From contig CAIIXF020000005.1 of the NCBI GenBank assembly GCA_903813345.2, positions 17,053,375 through 17,117,374 of the forward strand: 64,000 nt of DNA, given 5' to 3'. Shown in pieces: positions 49,732 to 62,800 of the stretch. The position numbers were made by a program, and so were the translations under genes. Each line of letters begins with the position of its first letter. The first letter of the stretch is position 1. Source of the DNA: Owenia fusiformis. Taxonomy: Eukaryota; Annelida; Polychaeta; Sabellida; Oweniidae. The notes beneath the pieces are model-generated. The model worked only from the letters and a program-made list of their open reading frames with translations. It was not told the origin of the DNA and made no database searches.

Positions 49732-50244
49732 GCGAATCCAACTCAAATCCATGCAGGGGTGTATGAGGTACTCGAATATGAAAGAGCTCGTGAAATCTGA
49801 ATTTATATGCACATGGTCAATGTTTACACATGTTTGGAGTTATAGAAGAAAATGTGATATGGGTGTGGTTCCGGATTTGAAGTCATTGCTGGAAAATATG
49901 ATTTTAATACGTGAAATTATATCTATAAATACAGCACTAAAAATAACAGTACACTATATACATGTATGATTGTGTCCAGAAATGTTTGAAACCCTTACGG
50001 AAAATTCTGTCTACATGTTGTCACCATTGCTCTTTCTTCCCGCATTCTAGTGCTGTTTGAATGAATACTATATATTAATTAATGTATTTCTAACTAAAAT
50101 ATATCACTTTTTTTATAAACCAAAAACATTTAGATCATAAAAAATTATTCAATACTTGAATGAGCACGATATGCAAGGGTTACTAAATTGACACAGTAAA
50201 TGACCACTGATATTGTGTTAGTCCATGCACACAGCGTATTCTGC

Positions 50245-50680
50245 TAAGGCCATAAGAAGTAGATCCACTGTTTTGCGTCCCCTTGCTTGCACGATTTTGA
50301 GTAAATCAGAAAAAACACATCCAAATAGCAATCACAAGGGTCTGAAAGTACCATCGCATTTCAAAATCAGATGAAATGGCGGATAATTTGATGTGCGTCA
50401 AAATTGACAGTGTTATAATTATTTGACATACATTGTGTTTTTTCTTATTTTTTACCCTTGAATAATAGCTATATTTTTATATATTGTATAAAATGTATAG
50501 ATATGTGTTTGTAATCACTGCAAATTGGGATGTCATCCTTTTTTATGCCCCTAAAATGTATATATTTCTCAGCAAACAAGTTTGTGTTTTTTTCTTGAGT
50601 TTGTGTTTGTTTTCCTTGTACCCTTGCATGATTTGGATTTTGCCAGGACGCAAAACAAAGCATCTACTTCTTATGACCTA
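50245..50680. mobile_element. TIR element, about 436 bp
   Basis: TAAGGCCATAAGAAGTAGAT at the left and inverted TTAGGTCATAAGAAGTAGAT at the right. The arms extend into TGTTTTGCGTCC over about 38 bp. Target duplication unclear. Confidence 0.75.
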
Positions 50681-52014
50681 ATATACATTTGCTAACACCC
50701 CCACTTTCATAGTGAAGTGACTAATTGGTTTATGTTTACGTTTTAATGTGTTTTGGGTTCCTTGTTACAGCAAGGGGGGCCAGTAAAGTAGACTAACATG
50801 TTTGCATGGCAAATTTTGATCGAATATCACACTACTATACCTAACACTTAGAAATGCATAAGATACTTTGTTTGTCTAATTGTATTATTTAGTATATTTT
50901 TGAAAGTGCCTTAGTAACATCTAACATTCAACCGATAAACCATTAATAAGGAACAGACAAATAAAAACAAATACATAATCATTACTAATAAGCCAAATGG
51001 GTTCCTCATGAACACCAAATGCAAGGTATAGTAGAGTGAATATGTGAGACACTTTAATGCAATCTTTTCGAAAAGCATTCCTGTGTTTTTCCTAATTACA
51101 ATTCTAATTTTACTCTGAAAGGCAAAGAAATATCTGATCAAAAGTTAATGTACAAGCAATTGGAATGTCTGAATAGGACTGAAGAACACGATGTCCCCCG
51201 GGCGATGTCCCCTTTTTTAAAACCACTCCTTTCCCAGTTCATGATTCAATATTTACGACAATCATCATTTACAACTCAATAGTAGGCTAATCTAGTCCGT
51301 GATAAGATCTGTTATACGTAGATGTCAATATATAGAATGTCACTCCCCAGGGTCAAAAACTGGAACAACCAACAAAATTTTGAAACTTTAAAAGTCATGA
51401 AGGTTGTCTGTCATTAATCTCCCTGAGGCATTGGCTCGCTTTAAAATGCAGTAGTCAGTTTATAAAGAGTCTAATTAATTAGTTGGTGTATCACCAACTT
51501 GGATTGGAACCAGATTAAAACCCGGGGACTGAAATTTATTTAACAATCTAAGATCACGAGATTTCTTGGTTTGGGTGAGTTATTATACTGTATAATATTT
51601 TTATTTTTAAATGGCAGCAGATTATTGAAAACGGCTATACATTTGATTCAATTATCGGTATGAGTTACATGTACATATGCACATGCTCGGTCTTAAGGGG
51701 CAACAAGGACCGTGTAGAGGGAAAATTCTTTAACGTACCTATTTTCTTAAAATGTATGTATCAACTATTTTCAGCATTAAGAAGTGTAAATTCAGTTCAA
51801 AACTTTTATAAAGGAGGTCCCACTTATAGATTTTTAAGATGCACCACATTTTAAGAGGACTATCAGCTGAATAATAATGTTCATCTAAGGGGTTTCTTTG
51901 TAGATAATGAAAATATGTGTTAGTCTTGATGAAATATCCAAACTTAAATATATTTTGACACTGGTCGATGATCGTTGAATGACCCCTGCACTAATTGTTG
52001 CACCTTTAATTATT

Positions 52015-52056
52015 GCGTTCCGTCGGACTCGCGACCGACGGGAGCCGAGTGAACCA
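52015..52056 (+). repeat. Partial copy of the ultra-short MITE
   Basis: GCGTTCCGTCGGACTCGCGACCGACGGGAGCCGAGTGAACC matches the right two-thirds of the family. The terminal CATCTT is absent. Confidence 0.55.
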
Positions 52057-53419
52057 GGCCTTGGGTTGCCAGTTTCAGGGGGTTGTCACAGTGAGTTACG
52101 ATTTTGTCAGTCGGAAAAATCTGATGTCTTCATATTCAAAATATATTGCTCAACTGTCATGTACTTTATGTAGAAATATTGAAGTTAAAATGTCCGAAGA
52201 GGAAACCAAAATGTGCGTCTACCCCCCCCCCCCTACCCCAACTAAATTTATTTAGTTTCCTATCAGGCATTGATATTTTGATGCCGCCCCTCAACAGCCC
52301 CCCTTTGCTTTCAACTTATAAGGGTTCTTTATGGAAGCTGCCTGGAGTTAAATGGTTGAATGAGTACTGACATTCAAAGTGCGAACTCTAGTAAACATCG
52401 TCGTTCGCCAATTTGATGCAATTAACTTTTTTAACTCAAATGAGCTCCCAATATTTATCTACGTTTGCTTTACTAATTAAAGGTTAAAAGTACTATAAAC
52501 ACTTGTACAAACTGTGTGTAAGTATTTATTTTTATCGTGGCAGCTTTTTACTTCAATATATAGTCTTCAGATTAAAAAGAGAGCAAAGTTCAAAGTAAAT
52601 TCACCTATTATCGCCCAAACAAACTGCAAATATTTAGCCAGGGAGGGGGCGGACTCTCATGAATTGGAATCACGGAAAAAAGTCAACGATTTCCTGGGAA
52701 AGCAACCAGGGGAATTCACATGTCAGGGAAAACTTGACTAGTAGGCCTAGTATGAGAGCCCATGCTCCTTCCCTAGCCTTGTAGAAGGCTTTAGCATTTG
52801 TTGATTTTTAAAATTTGGATCCTCTGGGCCAGTGACTAATCTCAGATATATAAATAAAGGCCCAGAGGTGCACTAATGCACCTACCCCAAGCCCCCCCCC
52901 CCAAGATTGCACTGTCCGAGGCAGTCATTTCTTTACTTGGTGTATTTGACTCAATCTTTTTGGTACATGTTACCTAGTTCAACAAGTTAAACCCAATACC
53001 ACGTTTTTATTTATTAATCTGAATGTTCTTGTTGCCATGATTAGGTTTAACTTCCGTGCTACATGTATGCTTTCATTGGTTGCAAATTCTCACTATCCGT
53101 TATTAACAAGCCGTGCATGGAATTGCATGTGCTGCAATAGGCCACCATTAAATTTTTTGCATCAAGGGCCGAATACACTAGGCTCGGATGTTAAACCTAA
53201 GGTGGGCCACAAGATATGTCAGATAAGAAATAAGGCCCAGACTAGGTTTAACTTGTTGAACTACATGTTACTGTGCATATGGTCGGAGTTTTGACTTATA
53301 TCAGAGTCATAATCTAAGAAATGGAGCAATCCAATTGCCAGATTGATGCACAGAGGGCCCGGGGGGTTCACTGAATATAAACCTTGATGGGGATCCTCGA
53401 CTTACATGGGGTACCTTTT

Positions 53420-53565
53420 TATGTCACCATAAAAGATAATGTTATGGTCTCCATTTTTTTTTAGACGGCGGTTGGCGATCGGCGTCTGTAACAAATTCTT
53501 ACAACTTCCAATAACTTAACAAATACTGTTTAGACTGACACACATATTATACAATTAAACTACAT
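53420..53565 (+). repeat. Head of a GTCACCACC-family element
   Basis: TTATGTCACCATAAAAG, then GGCGGTTGGCGATCGGCGTC and TAACAAATACTGTTTAGACT, match the first part of the 56763 copy. The tandem body is missing. Confidence 0.65.
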
Positions 53566-53706
53566 AAAAAATCAACAAATATGTCCAGCCGTTGCCAACT
53601 TATGAGTGACAATAGGTAAAAGCATCCTCTACGCCACATTTTAAAAATACATTTAGTACTTGTCATTTCAGGTGGGTTGTTCTGGTTTCAGTAGGCGCTA
53701 TCCAAG

Positions 53707-53869
53707 ATGGCTTTTTTCTCTGGAACCAACATATTTGTAGGAACAGTTGCTGCTTTTATTGCTGCCGTGTATTTGAATTACCCAGCACCAGAATTATCAC
53801 CATCCCTGGCACGTTGGAAACAGAATGGGAATTACTTTGATTACAAAGAAATTAAGATATTTTATAGAG
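53707..53869 (+). CDS. MEST: MEST exon 1: start codon and membrane anchor
   Basis: The ATG in TCCAAGATGGC starts 54 codons plus one base. A hydrophobic stretch ([15 protein letters not shown]) is followed by [14 protein letters not shown] and [12 protein letters not shown], all in the places expected for MEST. Donor TAGAG|GTATAT. Possible 5'UTR acceptors (CATTTCAG at 53671, GGTTTCAG at 53691) lie just upstream, so a non-coding first exon may exist. Confidence 0.9.
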
Positions 53870-56800
53870 GTATATAATATTATTAGAGAGCTTTCGATAT
53901 AAGTTATTTAGAATATGTACACGCAAACCTGTACTTTGTACAAGTCATGTATAGCACTGGGGAGGAACTCTGGAAGCGAAAATAGGGTGCTTTCATCCTT
54001 CAAATCACAACAAAATATTCGGCAAGTATGTAGTTTGTGAGTTCCGGTTTCAAAATATGATTATTACTTGAAATCAATTCTTCTGCCGGGATATTCACAA
54101 ATCAATTCCCCTGATTAGGAAACAAGGAAATTTTTCTATTAAAATGTACATTTCTGGTTTCTAAATTCTCAGTTGGGTTATATTCGAGATCAATAACCCA
54201 GTTAATACGTGTAATGTGTGACGTCATAACGCTGGGTCGTAGTAATGGCGGACCATGATGAATTTGGTGAGTTTTCATGTTCTAATCGTAATATAGACCT
54301 CAGAGCAGGGGTAATATCGTCGAATACACCCCTTGGGGCTAGGCACAAAAGCTTTCGAACCCGAACGACCGAACGTTTGTGCCTAGCCCTGCGGGGTGTA
54401 TTCGACGATATAACCCCTGCTTTTCGGTCTATATTTCTTAAATAGACACCTATTTTGGCAAAAATAAAGAATAAAACATAATAATACAGCACTTTAGTCC
54501 ATGGTGCTATGGATTTGTGGGTTATGAGTTTGGTTAATTTATCGGTCATCCTTATATACTGCTTTGTTTCAAATATTTTTATATTGAACAAATTAAATCA
54601 TGAATTTTTAAAGAGATTTGAGGTGACATGCTATGGAGAACCAGTTAAGTTGATATAATTTGGCAGTTAATCTTTATGGTTTATCTTTATGGTGTTTGCT
54701 TTAAGATGCACAATCATGTACATTGTCATACATAAGAATTATCATCTATTTCTTCAGAAGAAACATCGCCAGTGACTAAGAATTTATCCCCACTTGTGTG
54801 TCTACACGGTTTTCCAACATCTGGCTATGATTGGCATAAGGTGAGGTTTTAATCATAGCTTTCAGGCAGCAGTCATCTTCGCACGCTCCGGTCTTCTCTA
54901 CGTTCGACCGACGGGAGTCGAGTGAACAAAGATGGGCAGCAGTAGTAGAATTATATAAATGGATTGATTGGTCTGTCAACTTTAGAGATCTAATCATCTT
55001 GTGTCATTACTTGTAACAGCTTGAGGCAAAGATTCTCATTCAGCTTTAGTGGCAAATTGAGTACAATCTAGGCACCCCATGCAGACAGATCGCCTAAAAT
55101 TACATTTGTATGATGCAAGACTCGACATTTACCCAGAAATTGAAAAAAAATTTCCACCCATGAAGCAAATTGATTTTTTACTGCTTTATAAATGGTGAAT
55201 GACAGTCACATTGAGTTCTATAAGTATGCAAATAGTTTGACGTCTTGATATTTCAAGGTAACTCGTTTCAATACTGATGGCGGTGATTGAAATTACGATG
55301 TAAAGATACCCTGCGTGCAGAGTCTAGTTAAACTACACTCTGCCTAGTAGAGACCATATTACAGTTAAGTAGCCCCGCCCCCAGGACGGGTACCGGTGAC
55401 AGTTTGGGTAGTAAATCACTTCTGACCTACGTGCTGACCTTTCTTCCACCAATCAGCGAGCTTGAAGAAACATACGCCAAATGCGTTCTAATTAAATATG
55501 CGTATGTCATTGGTCAATTCCGGGCTCAACGATGACGTCAGAAGGAATGCCCATATATAGAACGTCGGTCAAATTTGGCCGACGAACACTGATTGGCGCG
55601 GTGAGTTCACAGGTTTATTTTAGTTTGAAAGAGTGAAGACGAAGATCTATTTTAAGAAGTGAAGTCAAACGAATGCAAAGGGTAATGTAAAGATAAAACC
55701 TCAACGAAATATTTGTAAAATTCTTTGAAAAACTAAGAAATATACAACACATATCGAATTGTTCAAAACTGAAAAAAACATATATAAATAGTAAGGCCTG
55801 AAGGTCCGATTCCCCCTGGTAGCATTAACATTCATGGTCTTGTGTATGTCATACAATTAATATTTGAAACACAACTATTATTCGAACTTCTGATCGGACA
55901 CAAGTATGATGTGTACTTCAAGGTTATAAAGTAATACTAGTATCATACTAATGTCTGATCATAAGTTCGAATAAAAGTTGCGTTTCAAATATTAATTGTG
56001 TGACATATATGAGACCAATGTTAATGCTACCAGGGGGAATTGGACCTGCAGGCCTTACAATTTATTCATGTTTTTTTTGTGTTTCGGAAAATTCGATATG
56101 TGATGTATGTTTTTTAGTTCTTCAAAGAAATCTACAAATATTTTGTTGCGGGTTTATCTTAACATTGTTTTTTCAATCACTGCCATCACCTTTTTCAAAT
56201 GACGTTACCTTGAAATATCAAGACATCATGCTATTCTCATACTTATAAAACTTAATTTGGCTGTCATTCACCATTTATAAAGCACTAAAAAATTAATTTG
56301 CTTCACGGGTGACAAATTATTTCAATTTTCCTGGTGAATGCCGAGTATCACATCATACAAATGTAATTTCAGTTGATCTATCTGCATGGAGTGCTAGGGC
56401 TCGGTCAAAATAGCAATTGTTTTTCGTAGTGACTCAGGAGCCCCCCCCCCATTCCTCTTACAAAACAATCAATCTTGATTTTGTCAAGTAACAATTTAAC
56501 ATGAACGCCACCTGTATGTTTGTAGATGTTCCCAGAATTAACGGAAAAGTTTGGACGTGTTATAGCAATGGACTTCATAGGATATGGATTCAGTGATAAA
56601 CCAGTAAGAATGATTATACAGGGTGTTCATACATTTACAATTCAGAGGACACCCTATACTTTATAAATCTAGTTCTCCATATCCATCAACAATGTTGTAT
56701 TCATATTCTTGTTATTGTTACAATATCATTAACATTTTCAATTGCTGTACAGTATATTGTAATTATGTCACCACCAATAAGTGGTGACAAATTGTTATGG

Positions 56801-59800
56801 TCTCTGTTTTATTGTGGCAGCAATTGGCGGTTGGCAATCAGTGGTTGACGGTTGGCATCTGTAACAAATTCTTAAAACTTCCAATAACTAACAAATACTG
56901 TTTAGACTGACTTCAATTTTTTTCAAAATCATCTACAAGTTTTTAGCAGTTGACTGACTTGATATTTAAGATTTGACCTTCAATGACATTTTCAAGGCCA
57001 AAAAGGTTAAAGGTCAAAAAGGCATTTTTTCAACTTGCTTCAAATTGACCAAATTCTTTTTGCAAAATCACCTACAAGTTATCAGAAGTTCAAATGTGAC
57101 TTTAGACTTGATATTTGACCTTCAATGACCTTCTTAAGGTCAAAAAAGGTCAAAAAGGTATTTTTTAACTTGCTTTAAATTGACAATTTTTTCAAAATCA
57201 TCTACAAGTTCTCAAAAGTTAAAATCTGCCTTTAGATTTGAGATTTCACCTTCGATGACATTCTGAGGGTCTAAAAAGGTCTTTTTTCAACTTGCTTCAA
57301 ATTGACCAATTTTTATTTTTCAAAATCATCTACAAGTTCTCAGAAATTCAAATCTGACTTCAGATTGAAATTATAATATTGTGAGCAACTACAACTAGGT
57401 GGTGACATTTTGTCATGTTATGCCTTGTTTACAATATCACACATTACATAGACATGGAGCTTAAACGAATTGAAACATCTAGATTTCCAAAAAACATAAG
57501 TTATTTAAATTTCCCATCCCTCTAATTGTACCAAATCTCTGTGAGTTCAGTGGCCACACAAATTTTGAACACCCTTGTATTGTAGGTTGACCATGATTAC
57601 AGTATAATGGAGCAGGCTGATATCATTGAGGCTCTGCTAAATAAGCTTGGTGTAACTAAAGTTCATGTCTTAGCACATGATTATGGAGATACTGTGGCTC
57701 AAGAACTCCTTGCAAGGTGAGTGGAAAAACAATTAATTCTACATCTTGAAAAGCCAGAGTGAAAAATATATAAGTCAAAGAATTCCTTGCAGAAATGACT
57801 GTAACCCTATTAGTTATACATGTATGACTCTAACTGACTTTGTTCAGTTTATACTACAGTATATTAGTTATGTATTAAAATGTGTGTAATTGGTCTTTCT
57901 TTACTAATATCATCAAAATGACATCAAACATTGTATTGTATATTATATATTGTAAAGTGGCAAAAACAAGTAAAAAAACAAAAAATGCTCTGATATTCTA
58001 GGTAAAAAGAAATGTATAACATACTAGTTTTCTGATAAACAAACAAAGAATGCCTGCAGGCCCATAGTCAGCTTTTGTCAAAGGGGATTCACTTTTGACA
58101 ACTTTTGCTCAGAATCACTCGAAAAGTGCTCAGAATGGTTAAAATTTACCCATTTCTTGTTTTGATCATGTTAATATTGCACAACATGATACATCCATTA
58201 ATATTGTATAACCAATTTTTATTTTATTTTAATCCTATTAAAGGTTTGAGGATAGGAAGGCATCAGGCAGCTCCCAGGGACTACACATTGAAACAGTTTG
58301 CCTGCTTAATGGTGGTATGCATCCATATTCAATTATATTTAAAACATATACCTCGCTCTGGTCATATACACATTGAAGATCCTGCTAGAATAAAATCACA
58401 GGACTCTTGAATCTTCAATGTAAATTCAATGATTGCAGAATTCAATGATTGCAACCAGTCTGCATGAATCTGGCTTTATTTATGATTCAGTTATTTTACA
58501 AAAAAGAATAAATATTTTCTTGTTTAAATGTAAAACTATGTATTATAGGGTTTGTGTAAAAAACCGGGTGACCGGATACTTAACGTTCCTAGCAGGGTTA
58601 GGAATTTTTTTTTATTTATAACGTTGGATCTGGACGATACATGTTCGTTATTTTTGACGTCACGTTTTGAGGTTATTTCACATCGTAAGAACGTTTTGAC
58701 AACGTTAACTTTTAATGTTAGAATAACGTCGGTAATGAACCGATTTAGTGAGAACATATTTACATCTTTGTAACGTTTCCTTAACTCACAAATACGTCTG
58801 TCAAGTCAATTCGCTACTATATATCGAGGGAAATGTGGAACTTAGAAAGTTGGTAACCCTGCTAGGAACGTTAGGTACCCGGTCGACCGGGTACCCAGTT
58901 ACCCAGTCACCCGGTTTTTTACACAAACCCCTATGTATAGGTCAAGTTTGTAAATATTTATTGAATACATTGTAAACAGAGATTTGTAAATGTCTTCTTC
59001 AAAGGTATATTTCCTGAGACCAACTTTCCTAGAATAGGTCAAAAAGTAAGTCAATACTTGTTGAATTACATGGAATAAATACCTTAGTTCCAATAATAAA
59101 CAAAACTATGTCTACACTTTACATTGCTGAAATGTTACTGCTATATTACAGTATAGTCCCAAAATTGCTAAAAAAGTAGTTAGACTCCAGATTGAAAATC
59201 TGGAGTCTATTGCTTTTGCCAGTTTTCTTATTATTATTAGACTCCAGATGAAATCTGGAGTCTATTGTTTTCGTCAGTTTTCTTATTATTCTTTTTCTTC
59301 TTCTTCTTCTTATTATTATTATTCCGAGCAAGTTTTCTCAATAACCGTAAGGTTTTCAGTAAAGTCAGTCATTTGGTCAATTTAGGTCCAGAATCTAGTT
59401 CCTCGGAAATTGGGTCAAATTTTTATCTAGGTCAAAGGTCGAGAACTAGGTCAAATCCAGTACTTTGTCACTTTTTTCGATTTTCTCGGTCGTCCTTCAA
59501 TATTTTCGATCCGGGTTTTTTTCATTGTGTTCCTTATAAAAAAGTAGGAAAGCTAGGGTCGATTTAGTTTTTTGATATCTCAAACCGATTTCGAGATATC
59601 AGTGTCCGAAAAAAAGGTCCAAACAAAAGTTCTCCGAATCAAATGTCCAGGATATTAGTCTTATAGGAAATCTTCTCAGGATTCCAAATCTGAAAACAAA
59701 ATTTGGATCAGACTTCCGGTTCTGAAGTTATGGCGTTTTGAAAGCTCAAAAATCGCTAAATTTGGAGCCCATGTTAAGTCAATGGGAAAAAAGATTTTAT

Positions 59801-62800
59801 TGAAGTGAAAAATACGAAATATAGACTGAGTTCAGCTAAATATAATGAAAGCTTTTAAAAGAATGGGATCTCAAAAGCCATCTAGCTTTAAAATTTGGAC
59901 ACCAAAATGCCTAGGTCAAAATCTAGGTCAAATTCAAAGTTTTTCCTTATTTTTGCGATTCTGACACTACAGATTAATTATACTTTTCAAAATTTTGTAT
60001 ACATGTAGCCAAGAGTGTGCTAATAGTGTTAGCCTTTTGCCGTCAGAAAGTATTTTGCCCCACTTTTGAGATATGGTGTCCGAAAAGTAGGTCAAAATAA
60101 AAAATTCTCAAAATTTGACGTTTGAGTTATGAATTAAGAATAGAATTTTCTCAGGAATCCGAATCTGCAAACCAAATTTCGATTCGACTTCCGGTTCCGA
60201 AGTAATGGCGTGTCCGAAAAGTAGGTCAAAATAAAAATTCGCCAAATTTAACGTATGAGTTATGAATTAGGGGTAGAATTTTGTCAGGAATCCGAATCTG
60301 CAAATCAAATTTCGATCCGACTTCCGGTTCGGAAGTTATGGCGTTTTGAAATTTCAAGAAAAATTGATCTGATGGTATCCTGATAGAAAGTCAAGAGTAG
60401 AGAAGAAAATATTGAAAAATGCATCCATCCTTCCTTTCTGATCCTATCCTATCCTTCCTATCTACCCTTGCTTCGTATCCTCTCCTTCCTATCCTTCCTA
60501 TTCTATCCCTTCTTCCTATTCTATTCTATCCTTCTTTCCTAGTCTATCCTATCGTTCCTTCCTATTCTATCCTATCCTTCCTTCCTTTTTCATCCATCCA
60601 TCTTTTGCTGGATGACTTAGCTTATTTTGGATGACTTGGCTTATTCTGGATGACTCGGCTAAAAAAAAGTCTAGATCTGGAGTCTGAAATTGAACTCGTT
60701 CAATTTCCAAAATCTAGTTATTATTATTCTTTCTTTCCGCGTTTTCTCAGCAACTAGAGGGACTTACTTAAATCTGCTAACATAGTCAACTAGGTAATGA
60801 GTTCTAGTTTCTGGGAAATTAGGTCAAATGTTTATCTAGGTCAATGGTCAAGAACTGGGTCAAATCGTCACTTTTCGCTATTTTACAAGTTTTCTCAGTC
60901 GCCCTTGGGTATTTTCGCTCCGGGTTTTTTTCATCGTGTTCCTTAGAAAAAAAGCTAATTCCCTAAGGCAAATCGTTTTTTGATTACTCTTACCGATTTT
61001 GAGATATGGCGTCCGAAAAGTAGGTCAGAACATAAAAAGTTCTCCAAATTCAACGTGTGAATTATCAAATGAGTGTGGAATTATCTCAGGAATCCGAATC
61101 TGCAAACAAAATTTCGATCCGACTTCCGGTTCGGGAGTTATAGCGTTTTGAAATCTCAAAAATCGCTAAATTTGGTGCCTATGTTAAGTCAATGGGAAAA
61201 AAGGCTTTTTCGAAGTGTAAAATACAAGATATAGACTGGGCACAGCTTAACATAATGAATGCCTATAAAAGAAGGGGACCTCAAAAGCTACCTAGCTTCA
61301 AAATTTGGACACCAAAATGCCTAGGTCAAAATCTAGGTCAAATTCATAGTTTTTCCTTATTTTTACGATTCTGACACTACACTTTAATAATTTGCTTCAA
61401 AATTTTGTATACAGGTAGCAAAGAGTGTGCTTATAGTGTTAGCCTTTTGCCGTCAGAAAGTATTTTGACCCACTTTTGAGATATGGTGTCCGAAAAGTAG
61501 GTCAAAATAAAAAGTTCTCCAAATTTAGCATATGAGCTATGAATTAAGGGTAGAATTTTCTCAGGAATCCGAATCTGCAAACCAAATTTCAATCCAACTT
61601 TTCGTTGGGAAGTTATGGCGTTTTGAAAGCTCAAAAATCTCTAATTTTGGTGCCCCATGTTATGTCAATGAGAAAAAAGATTTTTTTGAAGTGTAAAATA
61701 CCAGATAAAGACTGAGTACAGCTTAAGATTCTGAAAGTCTATAAAAGAAGGGGACCTCGAAGGCTATCTAGCTTTAAAATTTGGACACCAAAATCCCTAG
61801 GTCAAAATCTAGGTCAAATACATAGTATTTCCTTATTTTTGTGATTCTGGCACTACACTTTTAGGATTTGCTTCAAAATTTTGTATAAAGGTAGCAAAAA
61901 GTGGGCTAATAGTGTTAGCCTTTTGCCGTCAGAGAGTATTTTGACCCACTTTTGAGATATGGTGTCCGAAAAGTAGGTCAAAATAAAAAATTCTCCAAAT
62001 TTTACATATGAGTTATGAATTAAGAGTAGAATTTTCTCAGGAATCCGAATCTGCAAACCAAATTTCGATCCGACTTCCGGTTCCAAAGTTATGGCGTGTC
62101 CAAAAAGTAGGTCAAATTAAAAAATCAGCCAAATTTAACGTATGAGTTATGAATAAGGGGTAGAATTTTGTCAGGAATCCGAATCTTTAAATCAAATTTA
62201 GATCCGACTTCCGGTTTGAAAGTTATGGCGTTTTGAAATTTCGAGAAAAATCGATCTGATGTTATCGATATGATGATATCCCCATGTTAAGCCAATGGAG
62301 TCGAAGATAAAAAATGGAGAGTTGTCTAAATGTCTAAATTCTAGCTGACTCGATCAGCTTATTCTGGATGACTCAGCTTACAAGTATTCTGGATGACTCA
62401 GCTTAAAAAAAGAATTAAATCTGGAGTCTTAAATTGAACTTGTTCAATTTACATGTCTAGTTATAATTTCTGTAATCAAACATCTTTGCACACTCTGTTC
62501 AGATGTCTGATGAGAGGTTAGGGGAGGCATCAAAAGTTCGATGTCAGATAGGAAACTAAATAAATCTAGTTAGGGGGGAGGGGGTTCAAACCCATTTCAG
62601 TTTGCTATCCGACAAATTTCAACATTTCAAATTTTTGGCATTTTCGACTCTGAATGCCTTGGAATGGTTTTAAAATAAAGATTTTACCTGATGCTTTCTT
62701 CATCAAGATCATTCCAATGGATTCTATTCTATCAATAGTTATTAACCCTTTCACGACGATAGGCTCCATATGGAGCCCTATTATGTAATACCTTTCAGGA

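Larger units (their letters stand above)
50681..53706. other. Intergenic sequence upstream of MEST
   Basis: Holds a partial ultra-short MITE (52015-52056), C-tracts near 52221 and 52895, an inverted pair around AGTTCAACAAGTTAAACC (52966 and 53243), and the head of the GTCACCACC element (53420-53565). A MEST promoter or 5'UTR exon may be here but is not recognisable. Confidence 0.4.
55073..56393. mobile_element. Palindromic foldback element, 1321 bp, 5-bp TSD
   Basis: Two inverted copies of the same about 460-bp arm as in the 40461-43531 element, joined almost head to head near 55930. It starts CACCCCATGCAGACAGATCG and ends with the inverse (one mismatch). CTAGG is duplicated at 55068-55072 and 56394-56398. 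The left arm is interrupted by the insert at about 55315-55674. Confidence 0.85.

Noticed and set aside
54202-54591. 129-codon minus frame and 66-codon plus frame in MEST intron 1
   Set aside because: Both traverse a palindromic MITE. The intron borders of MEST are clear.
58105-58410. 101-codon plus frame overlapping MEST exon 5
   Set aside because: It is in a different frame from the exon. The exon peptide CLLNGG and phase agreement show the correct reading.
60419-60634. Leu/Pro/Ser-rich 71-codon frame
   Set aside because: Translation of a CTTCCTATTC pyrimidine microsatellite.
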